NCBI GenBank assembly: GCA_963809825.1
Contig: CAWELJ010000004.1
Span: 496,001-560,000, forward strand
Reading direction: 5' to 3'
Length of the DNA stretch: 64,000 nt
Source of the DNA: Bog-473 sp963809825
GTDB lineage: Bacteria; Actinomycetota; Acidimicrobiia; Acidimicrobiales; RAAP-2
Below the pieces are notes generated by a model. It did not search any database and had not been told where the DNA came from. It saw nothing but the letters and a program-made list of their open reading frames with translations. The translations under genes were made by a program, and so were the position numbers. Shown here piece after piece: positions 50,183 to 58,446 of the stretch (positions are counted from its first letter, which is position 1; every line of letters begins with the position of its first letter).

Positions 50183-50752
50183 ATGCCTGCCTACCCGCGC
50201 GCCGAACTGGAGGAGATGGTCGAGCGCTGGCTCGACGCGAACAAGGCGGGGGAGGCCGAGCGCGACTGGCGCCACATGGCCGACCTCTACACCGAGGACG
50301 CCACCTACGGCTGGAACGTCGGCCCCAAGGACGAGTTCATGGTCGTCGGGCGCGAGCAGATCCGCGAGATCGCGCTCGGCCTCGAGATGGCCGGCCTCGA
50401 GGGCTGGACCTACCCGTACCAGAAGGTGCTGATCGACGAGGCGCAGGGGGAGATCCTGGGCCTGTGGAAGCAGGTGGCCGACGCACAGCGGCCCGACGGC
50501 ACCACCTACGAGATCGCCGGACTGGGAGGCAGCTGGTTCCGCTACGGCGGGAACTACCAGTGGTCCTGGCAGCGCGACTTCTTCGACGTCGGCAACGCCG
50601 GCGCCGTTTACATGGAGATGATCGGCGACGGCACGCTCCTCCCGGGCATGCAGCAGCGCATTGAGCGGGCCATGTCGGGTGAGCGGCTGCCGGGCCACTA
50701 CCGGCCCGGCGAGGCGCCGGTCGGCCTGTGGGAGGTGCCGGAGGGCGCGTAG
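50183..50752 (+). CDS. NTF2-fold / SnoaL-like protein
   Basis: A 189-residue protein with a SnoaL/NTF2-like core (EMVERWLDANKAGEAERDW, ADLYTEDATYGWN, DEFMVVGREQIREIALG, YEIAGLGGSWFRYGGNYQW), followed by about 60 extra residues. Family members act as isomerases, cyclases or hydratases of small cyclic compounds. In mycobacteria a ketosteroid-isomerase-like protein (Rv0760c) also lies near cyp51. It is the last gene of the tetR-P450 operon; a hairpin follows at 50766. Confidence 0.82.
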   Translation: MPAYPRAELEEMVERWLDANKAGEAERDWRHMADLYTEDATYGWNVGPKDEFMVVGREQIREIALGLEMAGLEGWTYPYQKVLIDEAQGEILGLWKQVADAQRPDGTTYEIAGLGGSWFRYGGNYQWSWQRDFFDVGNAGAVYMEMIGDGTLLPGMQQRIERAMSGERLPGHYRPGEAPVGLWEVPEGA

Positions 50753-50765
50753 GGCGGGAAGGCCC

Positions 50766-50785
50766 GGGCGGACCCCGCTCCGCCC
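50766..50785 (+). terminator. Terminator hairpin after the cyp51 operon
   Basis: GGGCGGA and TCCGCCC form a 7-bp GC-rich stem with a 6-nt loop, 13 bp after the last gene. No T-tract follows. Confidence 0.55.
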
Positions 50786-50881
50786 GACGTCCATTCGCCC
50801 GCCCGGCTCCGTCTCCTCCGTGGGCACTGCGCGCGGGGTGAACGATCGCAGCCGACCCTTCGTGTCACTGTGGTCCCGGTG

Positions 50882-52417
50882 ATGAGGAGCCTGTGGCCGG
50901 CGCGGCGCAGCCTCGGGGCCGTTGCGGCGTTCGCGCTGCTGACGGCGTCGTGCGCGCTCCCCGGCGGCTCGCCGCAGGCTCGCCGTACCGCCGCACAGCC
51001 CACGGTGCGGGCCCGGACCACGACGACCACGACGACCACGACGCCGCCCCCACCGCCGGCCGCGCCCGTCGCCTGGTCGCCGTGCGGCGCCGGCCTCCAG
51101 TGCGGCACGCTGGTGGTACCGCTCGACTACGCGCAGCCGAGGGGACCGACGATCCCGATCGCGCTGGCGCGGCACCCGGCAGAGGACCCAGGGGCGCGCC
51201 TCGGGTCGCTGGTCATCGACCCCGGTGGCCCCGGGGTCTCCGGTGTCGACGACATGGCCAACGAGCTCAGAGCGCTCACGCCGCAGCTGCTGGCCGACTT
51301 CGACATCGTGCTCTTCGACCCCCGCGGCGTGGAGCGCAGCGACCCGGTGACCTGCGGGGAGAAGGCGGGTAGCCCGCCGGCCACGCTGCCCGACCCGGTG
51401 CCGACGACGCCCGGCCAGGAGGCGGCGACCATCGCCGGGCTGAAGCAATTCGCAGCCGCCTGCGAGCAGGCCAGCGCCAACGTGCTCCCCCACGTGGGGT
51501 CCGTCGACGCCGCCCGGGACATGGACCAGCTCCGTGCCGCACTGGGCGACAGCGGCCTCACCTACATGGGCCAGTCGTACGGCTCGCTCCTCGGGCTCAC
51601 CTACGCCGCCCTGTTCCCCACGCACGTGCGCGCCATGGTCCTCGACGGTGTCATCGACCCCGCGCTGACCTTCGACCAGATGACGCAAGGGCAGGCGGCC
51701 GGCTTCGAGAGCGTCCTCGACTCGTTCTTCGCCTGGTGCGCCGCCAGCGCCGCCTGCCCCTGGCGACCGGCCGGTGACCCGACGACCGCGTTGCTGGGGC
51801 AGCTGGCGAGCGGCGCCGCCACGCCGGTCCCGGCGGGCGGTGGGCGGGTGGCCGGCGCGGGCGAGCTCTACGACGCGCTCCTTGACGGGCTCTACGCGCG
51901 ATCGGAGTGGTCGCAGCTGGGGGCCGCGCTGGCCGCCGACGCGGGCGGCAACGGCGCACCGGTGGTGGCGATGTCGGACCGCTACAACGCGAACGGCTCG
52001 ACCAACGGCAGCGACGCCGCCCTCGCCATCGACTGCCTCGACCACCCGGTCTCGCACCACCTGGCGGGCTACGGCTCCCTGGCCGACCTCTTGAAGGCGT
52101 CGGCCCCGGTCTTCGGTCCCCTCCTGGCCTGGGGCGAGGCGGCCTGCGCGGTGTGGCCCGCAGCGCCGACGCGGACCGTGGGGCCCGTGGCCGCTCCGGG
52201 CGCGCCGCCCCTCCTCGTCATCGGCACCACCGGGGACCCGGCGACGCCCTACGCCTGGGCGGTGAGCGTGGCCCACGAGCTCGCGCGCGGCGCGCTGCTG
52301 ACGCGCGACGGGGTCGACCACGTCGCTTACTTCTACAGCGCGTGCGTACGCGCGGCCGTGCAGGCCTATCTCGTCGGCGGGGCGGCCCCTCCCTCGGGCA
52401 CGACCTGTGCGTCGTAG
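50882..52417 (+). CDS. Exported alpha/beta-hydrolase, tripeptidyl-peptidase-like (TAP family)
   Basis: A 511-residue exported hydrolase: signal segment LGAVAAFALLTASC with a possible lipidated Cys24, then a Thr/Pro linker (RTTTTTTTTTPPPPP). Catalytic parts: oxyanion DPGGPGVSG, nucleophile elbow GQSYGS (Ser232), Asp in GTTGDPATPYAWA, and His in GVDHVAYFYS with the TAP C-terminal domain Cys pairs. Related actinobacterial enzymes (for example Hip1/CaeA) are cell-envelope serine peptidases or esterases. GTG 50870 is an alternative start. Confidence 0.86.
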   Translation: MRSLWPARRSLGAVAAFALLTASCALPGGSPQARRTAAQPTVRARTTTTTTTTTPPPPPAAPVAWSPCGAGLQCGTLVVPLDYAQPRGPTIPIALARHPAEDPGARLGSLVIDPGGPGVSGVDDMANELRALTPQLLADFDIVLFDPRGVERSDPVTCGEKAGSPPATLPDPVPTTPGQEAATIAGLKQFAAACEQASANVLPHVGSVDAARDMDQLRAALGDSGLTYMGQSYGSLLGLTYAALFPTHVRAMVLDGVIDPALTFDQMTQGQAAGFESVLDSFFAWCAASAACPWRPAGDPTTALLGQLASGAATPVPAGGGRVAGAGELYDALLDGLYARSEWSQLGAALAADAGGNGAPVVAMSDRYNANGSTNGSDAALAIDCLDHPVSHHLAGYGSLADLLKASAPVFGPLLAWGEAACAVWPAAPTRTVGPVAAPGAPPLLVIGTTGDPATPYAWAVSVAHELARGALLTRDGVDHVAYFYSACVRAAVQAYLVGGAAPPSGTTCAS

Positions 52418-52475
52418 CTAGTGTGCGCCGCAGCGCCGCGCGGAGCGGCGCCCGGCGAAACAGGAGAGGACCCCC

Positions 52476-52787
52476 ATGTGGGCACAACTCATCATCATGC
52501 GGCTCAAGCCCGGCAAGGAGGGCGACCTGCCGCGCGTCTTCGAGCAGTTGCGCGCCGCCGAGCAGCCGGGGTCGGGTCTCCTGCGGACGACGACGGCGCG
52601 GGACCAGAAGGACCCGGGCCGGATCCACACCATCGTGGTCTTCGAGAGCGAGGAGAAGGCGCGGGCCCGCGAGCAGGACCCCGCGCGCCAGGCCGCCCTC
52701 GAAGGCGTCCGGGCCACCATGGCCGAGGTCTTCGAGGGTCCGCCCGAGTTCGTCGACCTCGAGGTGCTCGAGGACACGGTCTACTGA
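52476..52787 (+). CDS. Antibiotic-biosynthesis-monooxygenase (ABM) fold protein
   Basis: A 103-residue dimeric alpha-beta barrel protein (WAQLIIMRLKPGKEGDLPRVFEQL, shown as IIMRLKPGKEGDLP; HTIVVFESEEKARARE). ABM proteins can be cofactor-free monooxygenases or isomerases. ATG 52476 follows AGGAG. It stands alone between the exported hydrolase and the dienelactone hydrolase gene. Role unknown. Confidence 0.75.
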   Translation: MWAQLIIMRLKPGKEGDLPRVFEQLRAAEQPGSGLLRTTTARDQKDPGRIHTIVVFESEEKARAREQDPARQAALEGVRATMAEVFEGPPEFVDLEVLEDTVY

Positions 52788-52965
52788 GGCTCACCCGGTG
52801 GTGAACCGGTAGTTCCCGACGGCCACGCCGCTCGGGTGGCCGATCGCCCCCGGGCCCGGCGGCCGAGAACGCGAGGAGCGGGGCGCCCAGCTCGGACGGC
52901 GCGCCATAGTGGGCGGCGCACCGACCACGTCTGGACGTTCTGACCGAACGGAGAAGGAGGCTGCC

Positions 52966-53721
52966 GTGCCCGCACCCGAGGAAGCACTCACCGCCCGGAA
53001 CGTCATGTTCACGGGCGCCGATGGCGCGCCGATCAACGCGTACGAGGCCGTCCCCGCGGGCGACGAGCAGCGCGGCGGGGTCCTCGTCATCCACCACCTG
53101 CCGGGCTGGGACTCGGGCACCAAGGAGATCACGCGGCGCTTCGCCGCCCGCGGCTACAACGCCCTCTGCCCGAACCTCTACGCCCGCCAGGGGCTCGATG
53201 TCGATCCCGACGATGCCGCGGCCGCCACGCGGGAGGCCGGCGGGATCCCCGACGAGCAGTTCGTGGGCGACGCCAGGGGGGCCATGGAGGCGCTGCGGGC
53301 GCTGCCCACCTCCAACGGGAAGGTCGGGGTCATCGGTTACTGCTCGGGCGGCCGGCACGCCTTCCTCACGGCGGTGAGCCTGCCCGTCGATGCAGCGGTC
53401 GACTGCTACGGGGCGTTCGTGACCGGGACCGTTCCCGACGGCTTCCCCCTCAAGGTGACGCCGCTGGTCGAGCGCGCCCCGGACCTGGCCTGCCCGCTGC
53501 TCGGCCTCTTCGGCAACGAGGACAAGTTCCCCAGCCCCGAGCAGGTGGACGAGCTGGAGGCGGCGCTGGTGGCGGCCGGCAAGACCCACGAGTTCCACCG
53601 CTACGACGGCGCCGGCCATGCCTTCTTCTCGGTCGACCGCCCGGCCTACCGGCCCGAGTCGGCGGCCGACGGCTGGCAGCGCATCTTCGACTGGTTCGGC
53701 CGCTACCTGGCGGGGTCCTGA
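52966..53721 (+). CDS. Dienelactone hydrolase family protein
   Basis: A 251-residue alpha/beta hydrolase of the DLH type, with triad Cys126 (GYCSGG), Asp186 (GNEDKF) and His218 (GAGHAFF). DLH enzymes open dienelactones in aromatic degradation; actinobacterial relatives act on other esters. GTG 52966 follows AAGGAGG. First of a run: DUF6295-like gene 1 bp later, then an overlapping kinase and an LLM enzyme. Confidence 0.9.
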   Translation: MPAPEEALTARNVMFTGADGAPINAYEAVPAGDEQRGGVLVIHHLPGWDSGTKEITRRFAARGYNALCPNLYARQGLDVDPDDAAAATREAGGIPDEQFVGDARGAMEALRALPTSNGKVGVIGYCSGGRHAFLTAVSLPVDAAVDCYGAFVTGTVPDGFPLKVTPLVERAPDLACPLLGLFGNEDKFPSPEQVDELEAALVAAGKTHEFHRYDGAGHAFFSVDRPAYRPESAADGWQRIFDWFGRYLAGS

Positions 53722-53722
53722 C

Positions 53723-53983
53723 ATGTGCTCCTACCTCACCGTCGCCACCGACATCGCGGGCAGCGCCAAAGGGCCGCAGGGCTGGTTCGCCGTGACCTCG
53801 GCCCAGGTCTACTTCGACCACCCCTTCCACGCCCCCTTCGACCACACCCTCAACATCGACTTTGCCGACCCGGCGCGCGGCCCCGGCGCCCGGGTCGCCG
53901 TCGAGCTCAGCGCGGACTCGGCGCGGCGTCTGGTCGAGTCGATCAACGAGGCGCTGGCAGCGGCAGGGGCCGCCGCCCGGTGA
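53723..53983 (+). CDS. Conserved small actinobacterial protein (DUF6295-like)
   Basis: An 86-residue protein starting MCSYLTVATDIAGSAKGPQG, with YFDHPFHAPFDHTLNIDF and VAVELSADSARRLVESI. I recall this H-rich HPFHAPFDH pattern from the DUF6295 family. ATG 53723 lies one base after the DLH stop and the gene overlaps the next by 4 bp (GTGA). His-rich strands suggest metal binding; untested. Confidence 0.7.
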   Translation: MCSYLTVATDIAGSAKGPQGWFAVTSAQVYFDHPFHAPFDHTLNIDFADPARGPGARVAVELSADSARRLVESINEALAAAGAAAR

Positions 53984-54930
53984 CCACACCCGACGCCCCG
54001 GCGGCCGGCGTCCACCTGCCCTGGGCCCGGGTGCCCGCGGCGGTGCGGTCGTGGGCCGAGGGTGTCGGCGGCGGCGCGCCCGGGACCGTCCGTGACGTCG
54101 CCGGCGGGTTCTCGCCGGGTGCGACCGCGGTGCTGCAGTGTCCGCAGCGCGCCATCTTCGTCAAGGCGGTCGGCACGGCGCTCAACCCCGAGTCGCCCGG
54201 CCTGCACCGCCGGGAGGTGCTGGTGTCCGCCGCGCTGCCGCCGTCGCCTCGCGTCCCGCGCTTCCTGGACTCCTACGACGACGGCGACTGGGTGGCGCTC
54301 GCGTTCGATGCCGTCGCGGGCCGCCCGCCACGGCATCCGTGGGAGACCGGTGAGCTCGCCCTGGTGGCGGAGGCGCTGTCGTCGCTGCACCGCGACCTGA
54401 CCCCGAGCCCGCTGCCTTCTCTGACCCCGCTGACCGAGTACGTCCGCACCATGTTCGGCGGATGGGCGGACCTGGCCACGATGGACAGGCCGCCGCCGGG
54501 CCTCGACCGATGGGCGCGCGACCACCTCGAGAGGCTGGCCGAGCTCGAGTCCCCCTGGCCGGCGGCGTGCGAGGGCCCCACACTCCTCCACGGTGACGTG
54601 CGGGCGGACAACGTGCTCCTCGCCGTCGGCGGCGTCGTCTTCGTCGACTGGCCCCACGCCGCCGTCGGGACCCCGGTCTTCGACGTGATCGGGTGGGCGC
54701 CCTCGGTGGTGCTGGAGGGCGGACCGCCGCCCGAGGAGCTGCTGGCGCGCCATGTGGCCCCGGTTCCCGTCGACCCGGACGTGATCACCGTCCTCCTCGC
54801 CGCCGTGGCGGGCTTCTTCGTGGAGCGCTCATTCCGCCCGCCGCCACCCGGGCTGCCGACCATCCGGCCCTTCCAGGCCGCCCAGGGTGCGGTGGCCCTG
54901 GCGTGGCTCCGCCGGCGCACCGGCTGGTGA
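53980..54930 (+). CDS. Aminoglycoside-phosphotransferase (APH/choline kinase) family protein
   Basis: A 316-residue kinase-like protein. The Brenner motif is LLHGDVRADNVLL and the metal site is VFVDWPHAAVG. The N-lobe has FVKAVGTALNPESPGLHRRE (Lys for ATP). Such proteins phosphorylate small alcohols or amino sugars, sometimes antibiotics; the resistance function is not implied. GTG 53980 overlaps the DUF6295-like gene. Confidence 0.85.
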   Translation: MTTPDAPAAGVHLPWARVPAAVRSWAEGVGGGAPGTVRDVAGGFSPGATAVLQCPQRAIFVKAVGTALNPESPGLHRREVLVSAALPPSPRVPRFLDSYDDGDWVALAFDAVAGRPPRHPWETGELALVAEALSSLHRDLTPSPLPSLTPLTEYVRTMFGGWADLATMDRPPPGLDRWARDHLERLAELESPWPAACEGPTLLHGDVRADNVLLAVGGVVFVDWPHAAVGTPVFDVIGWAPSVVLEGGPPPEELLARHVAPVPVDPDVITVLLAAVAGFFVERSFRPPPPGLPTIRPFQAAQGAVALAWLRRRTGW

Positions 54931-54972
54931 CGGCCCGCACGGCGGACCGGGCGCGCCGGTAGGTTCGGGCTG

Positions 54973-55911
54973 GTGCGCTTCGGACTCCAGATCCCCAACT
55001 TCACCGCCGGCGACACGCCCGGCGCGCTCTTCGGCGGCGTCGTGGCCATGGCGAACGCGGCCGAGGACGCCGGCTTCGACTCAGTGTGGGTGATGGACCA
55101 CTTCTACCAACTGCCCCCGCTGGGAGGCCCGAGCCAGCCGATGCTCGACGCCTACACGCTGCTCGGCGCGTTGGCGGCGCGGACATCGAAGGTGCGGCTC
55201 GGCACCATGGTCACCGGCGTCACGTACCGCAACCCGGCGCACCTGGCCAAGATCGTCACGACGCTCGACGTGATCAGCGGCGGCCGCGCCATCCTCGGCA
55301 TCGGCGCGGCCTGGTACGACGTCGAGCACGAGGGTCTGGGCTTCGACTTCCCGCCGGCCGGCGAGCGGCTCGACCGGCTGGAGGAGGCGCTGCAGATCTG
55401 CCGCGCCATGTTCACCGAGGAGGCCCCGACCTTCACCGGTCGCTACTACCGGATTCACGAGGCGCGCAATGTGCCGCCCCCAGTGCAGCCGGGCGGCCCG
55501 GCGATCCTCGTCGGGGGCGGCGGGGAGAAGCGGACGCTGCGGCTCGTGGCGCGCTACGCCGACCTGTGCAACATCACCGGCGACCCCGCCACGATCGCCC
55601 ACAAGGTCGAGGTCCTGCGCGGCCACTGCGCGGCGGTGGGACGGGACCCGTCCGAGGTCACAGTGAGCCGGCTGAGCACGCTCGTGCTGACCGCCAGCGA
55701 GGAGGAGACGGCGACGACGAAGGACTTCCTGCGCCAGGTCACCGGCGAGGAGCCCACGGCCTCCGATGTGGGGACGGCCGACGAGCTGGTGGCGCGGGTG
55801 GAGGAGTTGGCGGAAGCGGGCGTGGAGTACTTCGTGTTCAACGTGCCGACCGGCACGCCGGAGACGGTGCGCCGTCTCGGTGAGGTGCTGGTCGGGCGCT
55901 TGGCCGACTGA
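54973..55911 (+). CDS. LLM-class F420-dependent oxidoreductase
   Basis: A 312-residue luciferase-like enzyme with RFGLQIPNFTAGDTPGALF at the start, SVWVMDHFYQLPPLGGPSQP, VRLGTMVTGVTYRNPAHLAK, TLDVISGGRAILGIGAAWYD and ILVGGGGEKRTLRLVARYAD. This is the common actinobacterial F420-dependent LLM type. It starts at GTG 54973, 42 bp after the kinase gene. It is distinct from the LLM gene at 42852. Confidence 0.9.
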   Translation: MRFGLQIPNFTAGDTPGALFGGVVAMANAAEDAGFDSVWVMDHFYQLPPLGGPSQPMLDAYTLLGALAARTSKVRLGTMVTGVTYRNPAHLAKIVTTLDVISGGRAILGIGAAWYDVEHEGLGFDFPPAGERLDRLEEALQICRAMFTEEAPTFTGRYYRIHEARNVPPPVQPGGPAILVGGGGEKRTLRLVARYADLCNITGDPATIAHKVEVLRGHCAAVGRDPSEVTVSRLSTLVLTASEEETATTKDFLRQVTGEEPTASDVGTADELVARVEELAEAGVEYFVFNVPTGTPETVRRLGEVLVGRLAD

Positions 55912-55932
55912 GCGGCCGTGGCGGCCGGCCGG

Positions 55933-58428
55933 CTATTCGGCGCGGAGGAGCTGTGAGGTGGCTGTCCTCGCTGCGATACGGCCGGGAATGGTGGCGACGA
56001 GGGCCGCCAGGACGATGGCCAAGATCCCGATCGCCACGATGGTCCCGACCGGGACGGTGGGGTAGGGGACGGCGCTGATTTCGCCGGCGAACAGGTCCCA
56101 CAACGCCCGGCCCAACGCGATGCCGGCCGGGATCCCGACGGCGCAGCCGATGACGGCGGCGACGCCCGCCTGCACGGACACGGCGGTCGCCAGTTGACGT
56201 CCGGTGAAGCCGAGCGTCTTGAGGATCGCCAGGTCGCGCCGTCTCCGCCGGACCGAGGTGACCAGCGTGATGCCGAGCGCGCTGACGGCACCGGCGGCCA
56301 GGGCCGCGCCCAGGAACAGCGGCGTGGTGCCCAGCGATCCATAGTTGATGATCTGGGCCGGCCGCTGGACTGGCAGCACCGCGCCGCCGTTGATGGCGAT
56401 GCCCAGCGTGCGCCCGATGGCCTGGATCGAACGCAGCGCCGCCTCGCTTGCTCCCCCCCTGGTGCGGATCAAGATCGCATTCGGACCAGGCGTGACCTCG
56501 AAGAGGTTCCTCGCGGCGGGAGGGATGAGCTGGTAGGAGAGAAGCGCGCCGGTTCCCATCTCGAGGTGTGACGACCCGGTGACACCGATGGGGGGCAGCG
56601 TCGCGGTGCCGACGATCGTCAGCCTGACCGGTGCGCCGTTGGGTGCCCGCTCCTCCACCGTGTCCCCGACCCGCTTGTGCAACTGGTGCAGCGTGCCGGC
56701 GCCGAGCACCACCTGGTCGCGCGCTTGGAGGCTGTGCCCGCTGAGCATGGGGGGTGCCACCGGTGCACGGGGCGTGGCTCCCATCACCGGCACGTTCACG
56801 CCGTCGAGCTGCAGGGTCGAGTAGGAGACGCCACTCCAACTCTCGACGAGCGGGTCTGCGTTGAGAAGCTCGGACGCACGCTGTCCGGGGACGTCGCCGA
56901 GCCCACCACCACCGTCCATGTCGTAGGTCCAGTTCCAGCCGTACAGCGCCGGGTGGCTGACCAGGGTGTTGAGACTCGACCCGAAGGTGACCGTGGCCAC
57001 GACGACGGTGACGGCGAGGATTGCGCCCAGGATCGCCGAGCGCACGGGGACCGCGCTCCTGCCCACTCCCGGCTCGAGGGCGAACCGCACGCCGGTGATC
57101 GCCGGCGGCGGGAGTCCGGCCCGCGCCGCCGCAGTCGTCACCCGAGACGAGGAGGGTCGTTGGTGGTCACGGACGCGTGCCCTGCCGGGCAGCGCGCGCC
57201 ACGAAGCCAGGGCCGCGATCGCCCCGAGCGACAGCAGCAGGCCGGCCACGCCGAGACCGATCACCGCCCAGTCCGCGTGCACCTCGACGCGCAGGAACGG
57301 CCGCACCGGCCCCAGCGGGGCCAGCGGTGAGAGGCAGAGGGCCACCATCCCGGCCAGCACGGAGCCGACCGCCACCGCGCCGAGCGTGCCGATCAGGTCG
57401 TCGCCGAACGTCATGGAGGGGCTTGCCCCGAGGGCCCGGATGATGTCGAGGTCTGCGGCTCTGAGGCGGATGCGGCGGCTGACCACCTGCCCCGCGATGA
57501 GAAGCGCCGCGATCCCGGCGATGCCGCCGAAGACGGCGAGCGCGATGGCCTCGGGCCGCAAGGTGTCGTTGGCGATGGCGACTCGATCCTTGACCTGGAC
57601 GTAGACGAAGGGGAGGCCCTTCGGAAGCACGCCCTTGATCTCTTCTTCGACCGCGGAGAGATATCGGTTTCCGTCCTGCAGCGTCAGCGCGGTGAGCATG
57701 CTGCTACTGCAACAGGCGAGCAGCTTGTTGGTCAGCGCCGGCGTGAACAACTCGATGGCTGTGCCTTGTGCCTCGTCCTGGTCCTCGAAAAGATTGGTCG
57801 CCTGCGCCCCTGCGATGCCGACAAGCCTCACCCTCGCACGCTCATCGGTGGGGATCGTCGAATTCGGCGCGAGATTCCCCGAACTCGTCTGCGCATTGGT
57901 CTGCCACCCGACGGGAATCTCCTCCCCCAGGTGATACCCGAAGGCCTTCGCCGTGGCCGCATCGAGGACGAGCTCGCCGGCCTTGTGGGGATCGGCCATA
58001 CGTCCCTCCGTGATGGCGACGGGATCCTTGGTGAAGTACAACCCGTTGACGCTCGCGTCACCTGGGACGGAAAGGCTCGCCGGCAGTGGTCGGCCCTTGG
58101 GGGTGAGGGGGCCGATGTTGAGTTGCAGCGTGTCAGCGACTCGTTCGACGTGTGGCAGATGGGACAGCTTTCGCAGCAACGCGGGGTTGTAGGCCGAGTC
58201 GAGTCCGATGGCCGGGTTGATCACCCCGTCCAGGACGAAGAGGTTGGGGACGTGCGAACTCGCCACGAGGTCGGAGAAGGAGGACTCGGTGCTGCGGGCG
58301 GCGGCGACGGCGCCCATGGAGAGGCCGCCCAGCGCGCCCACCAGCACGATCACGGAGATGTAGTGGGAGAGCTCCGACCGCAGGGTCGTTCGGAACCGGT
58401 ACCCGGCGTACGGCAGGGTGCGCCCCAT
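55933..58428 (-). CDS. FtsX/MacB-type ABC transporter permease
   Basis: An 831-residue permease with N-terminal TM (ISVIVLVGALGGLSMGAVA), a large extracellular domain (about 60-285), three or more central helices (AIALAVFGGIAGIAALLIAGQ, then SVLAGMVALCLSP and others), a second extracellular domain (about 510-650), and C-terminal helices with LAILKTLGFTGRQLATAV, the FtsX coupling-helix motif. The double FtsX arrangement fits an 8-10 TM type-VII ABC permease. Its ATPase is not in this operon; that at 63249 is a candidate. It is the last gene of a four-gene leftward operon. Confidence 0.85.
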   Translation of the reverse strand: MGRTLPYAGYRFRTTLRSELSHYISVIVLVGALGGLSMGAVAAARSTESSFSDLVASSHVPNLFVLDGVINPAIGLDSAYNPALLRKLSHLPHVERVADTLQLNIGPLTPKGRPLPASLSVPGDASVNGLYFTKDPVAITEGRMADPHKAGELVLDAATAKAFGYHLGEEIPVGWQTNAQTSSGNLAPNSTIPTDERARVRLVGIAGAQATNLFEDQDEAQGTAIELFTPALTNKLLACCSSSMLTALTLQDGNRYLSAVEEEIKGVLPKGLPFVYVQVKDRVAIANDTLRPEAIALAVFGGIAGIAALLIAGQVVSRRIRLRAADLDIIRALGASPSMTFGDDLIGTLGAVAVGSVLAGMVALCLSPLAPLGPVRPFLRVEVHADWAVIGLGVAGLLLSLGAIAALASWRALPGRARVRDHQRPSSSRVTTAAARAGLPPPAITGVRFALEPGVGRSAVPVRSAILGAILAVTVVVATVTFGSSLNTLVSHPALYGWNWTYDMDGGGGLGDVPGQRASELLNADPLVESWSGVSYSTLQLDGVNVPVMGATPRAPVAPPMLSGHSLQARDQVVLGAGTLHQLHKRVGDTVEERAPNGAPVRLTIVGTATLPPIGVTGSSHLEMGTGALLSYQLIPPAARNLFEVTPGPNAILIRTRGGASEAALRSIQAIGRTLGIAINGGAVLPVQRPAQIINYGSLGTTPLFLGAALAAGAVSALGITLVTSVRRRRRDLAILKTLGFTGRQLATAVSVQAGVAAVIGCAVGIPAGIALGRALWDLFAGEISAVPYPTVPVGTIVAIGILAIVLAALVATIPGRIAARTATSQLLRAE

Positions 58429-58446
58429 TCCGCCTCCGGGGCCCGC

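Noticed and set aside
53980..54930. APH-family protein as an antibiotic-resistance gene
   Set aside because: Only the general kinase motifs are seen; the family covers many metabolic kinases and the neighbours are catabolic.
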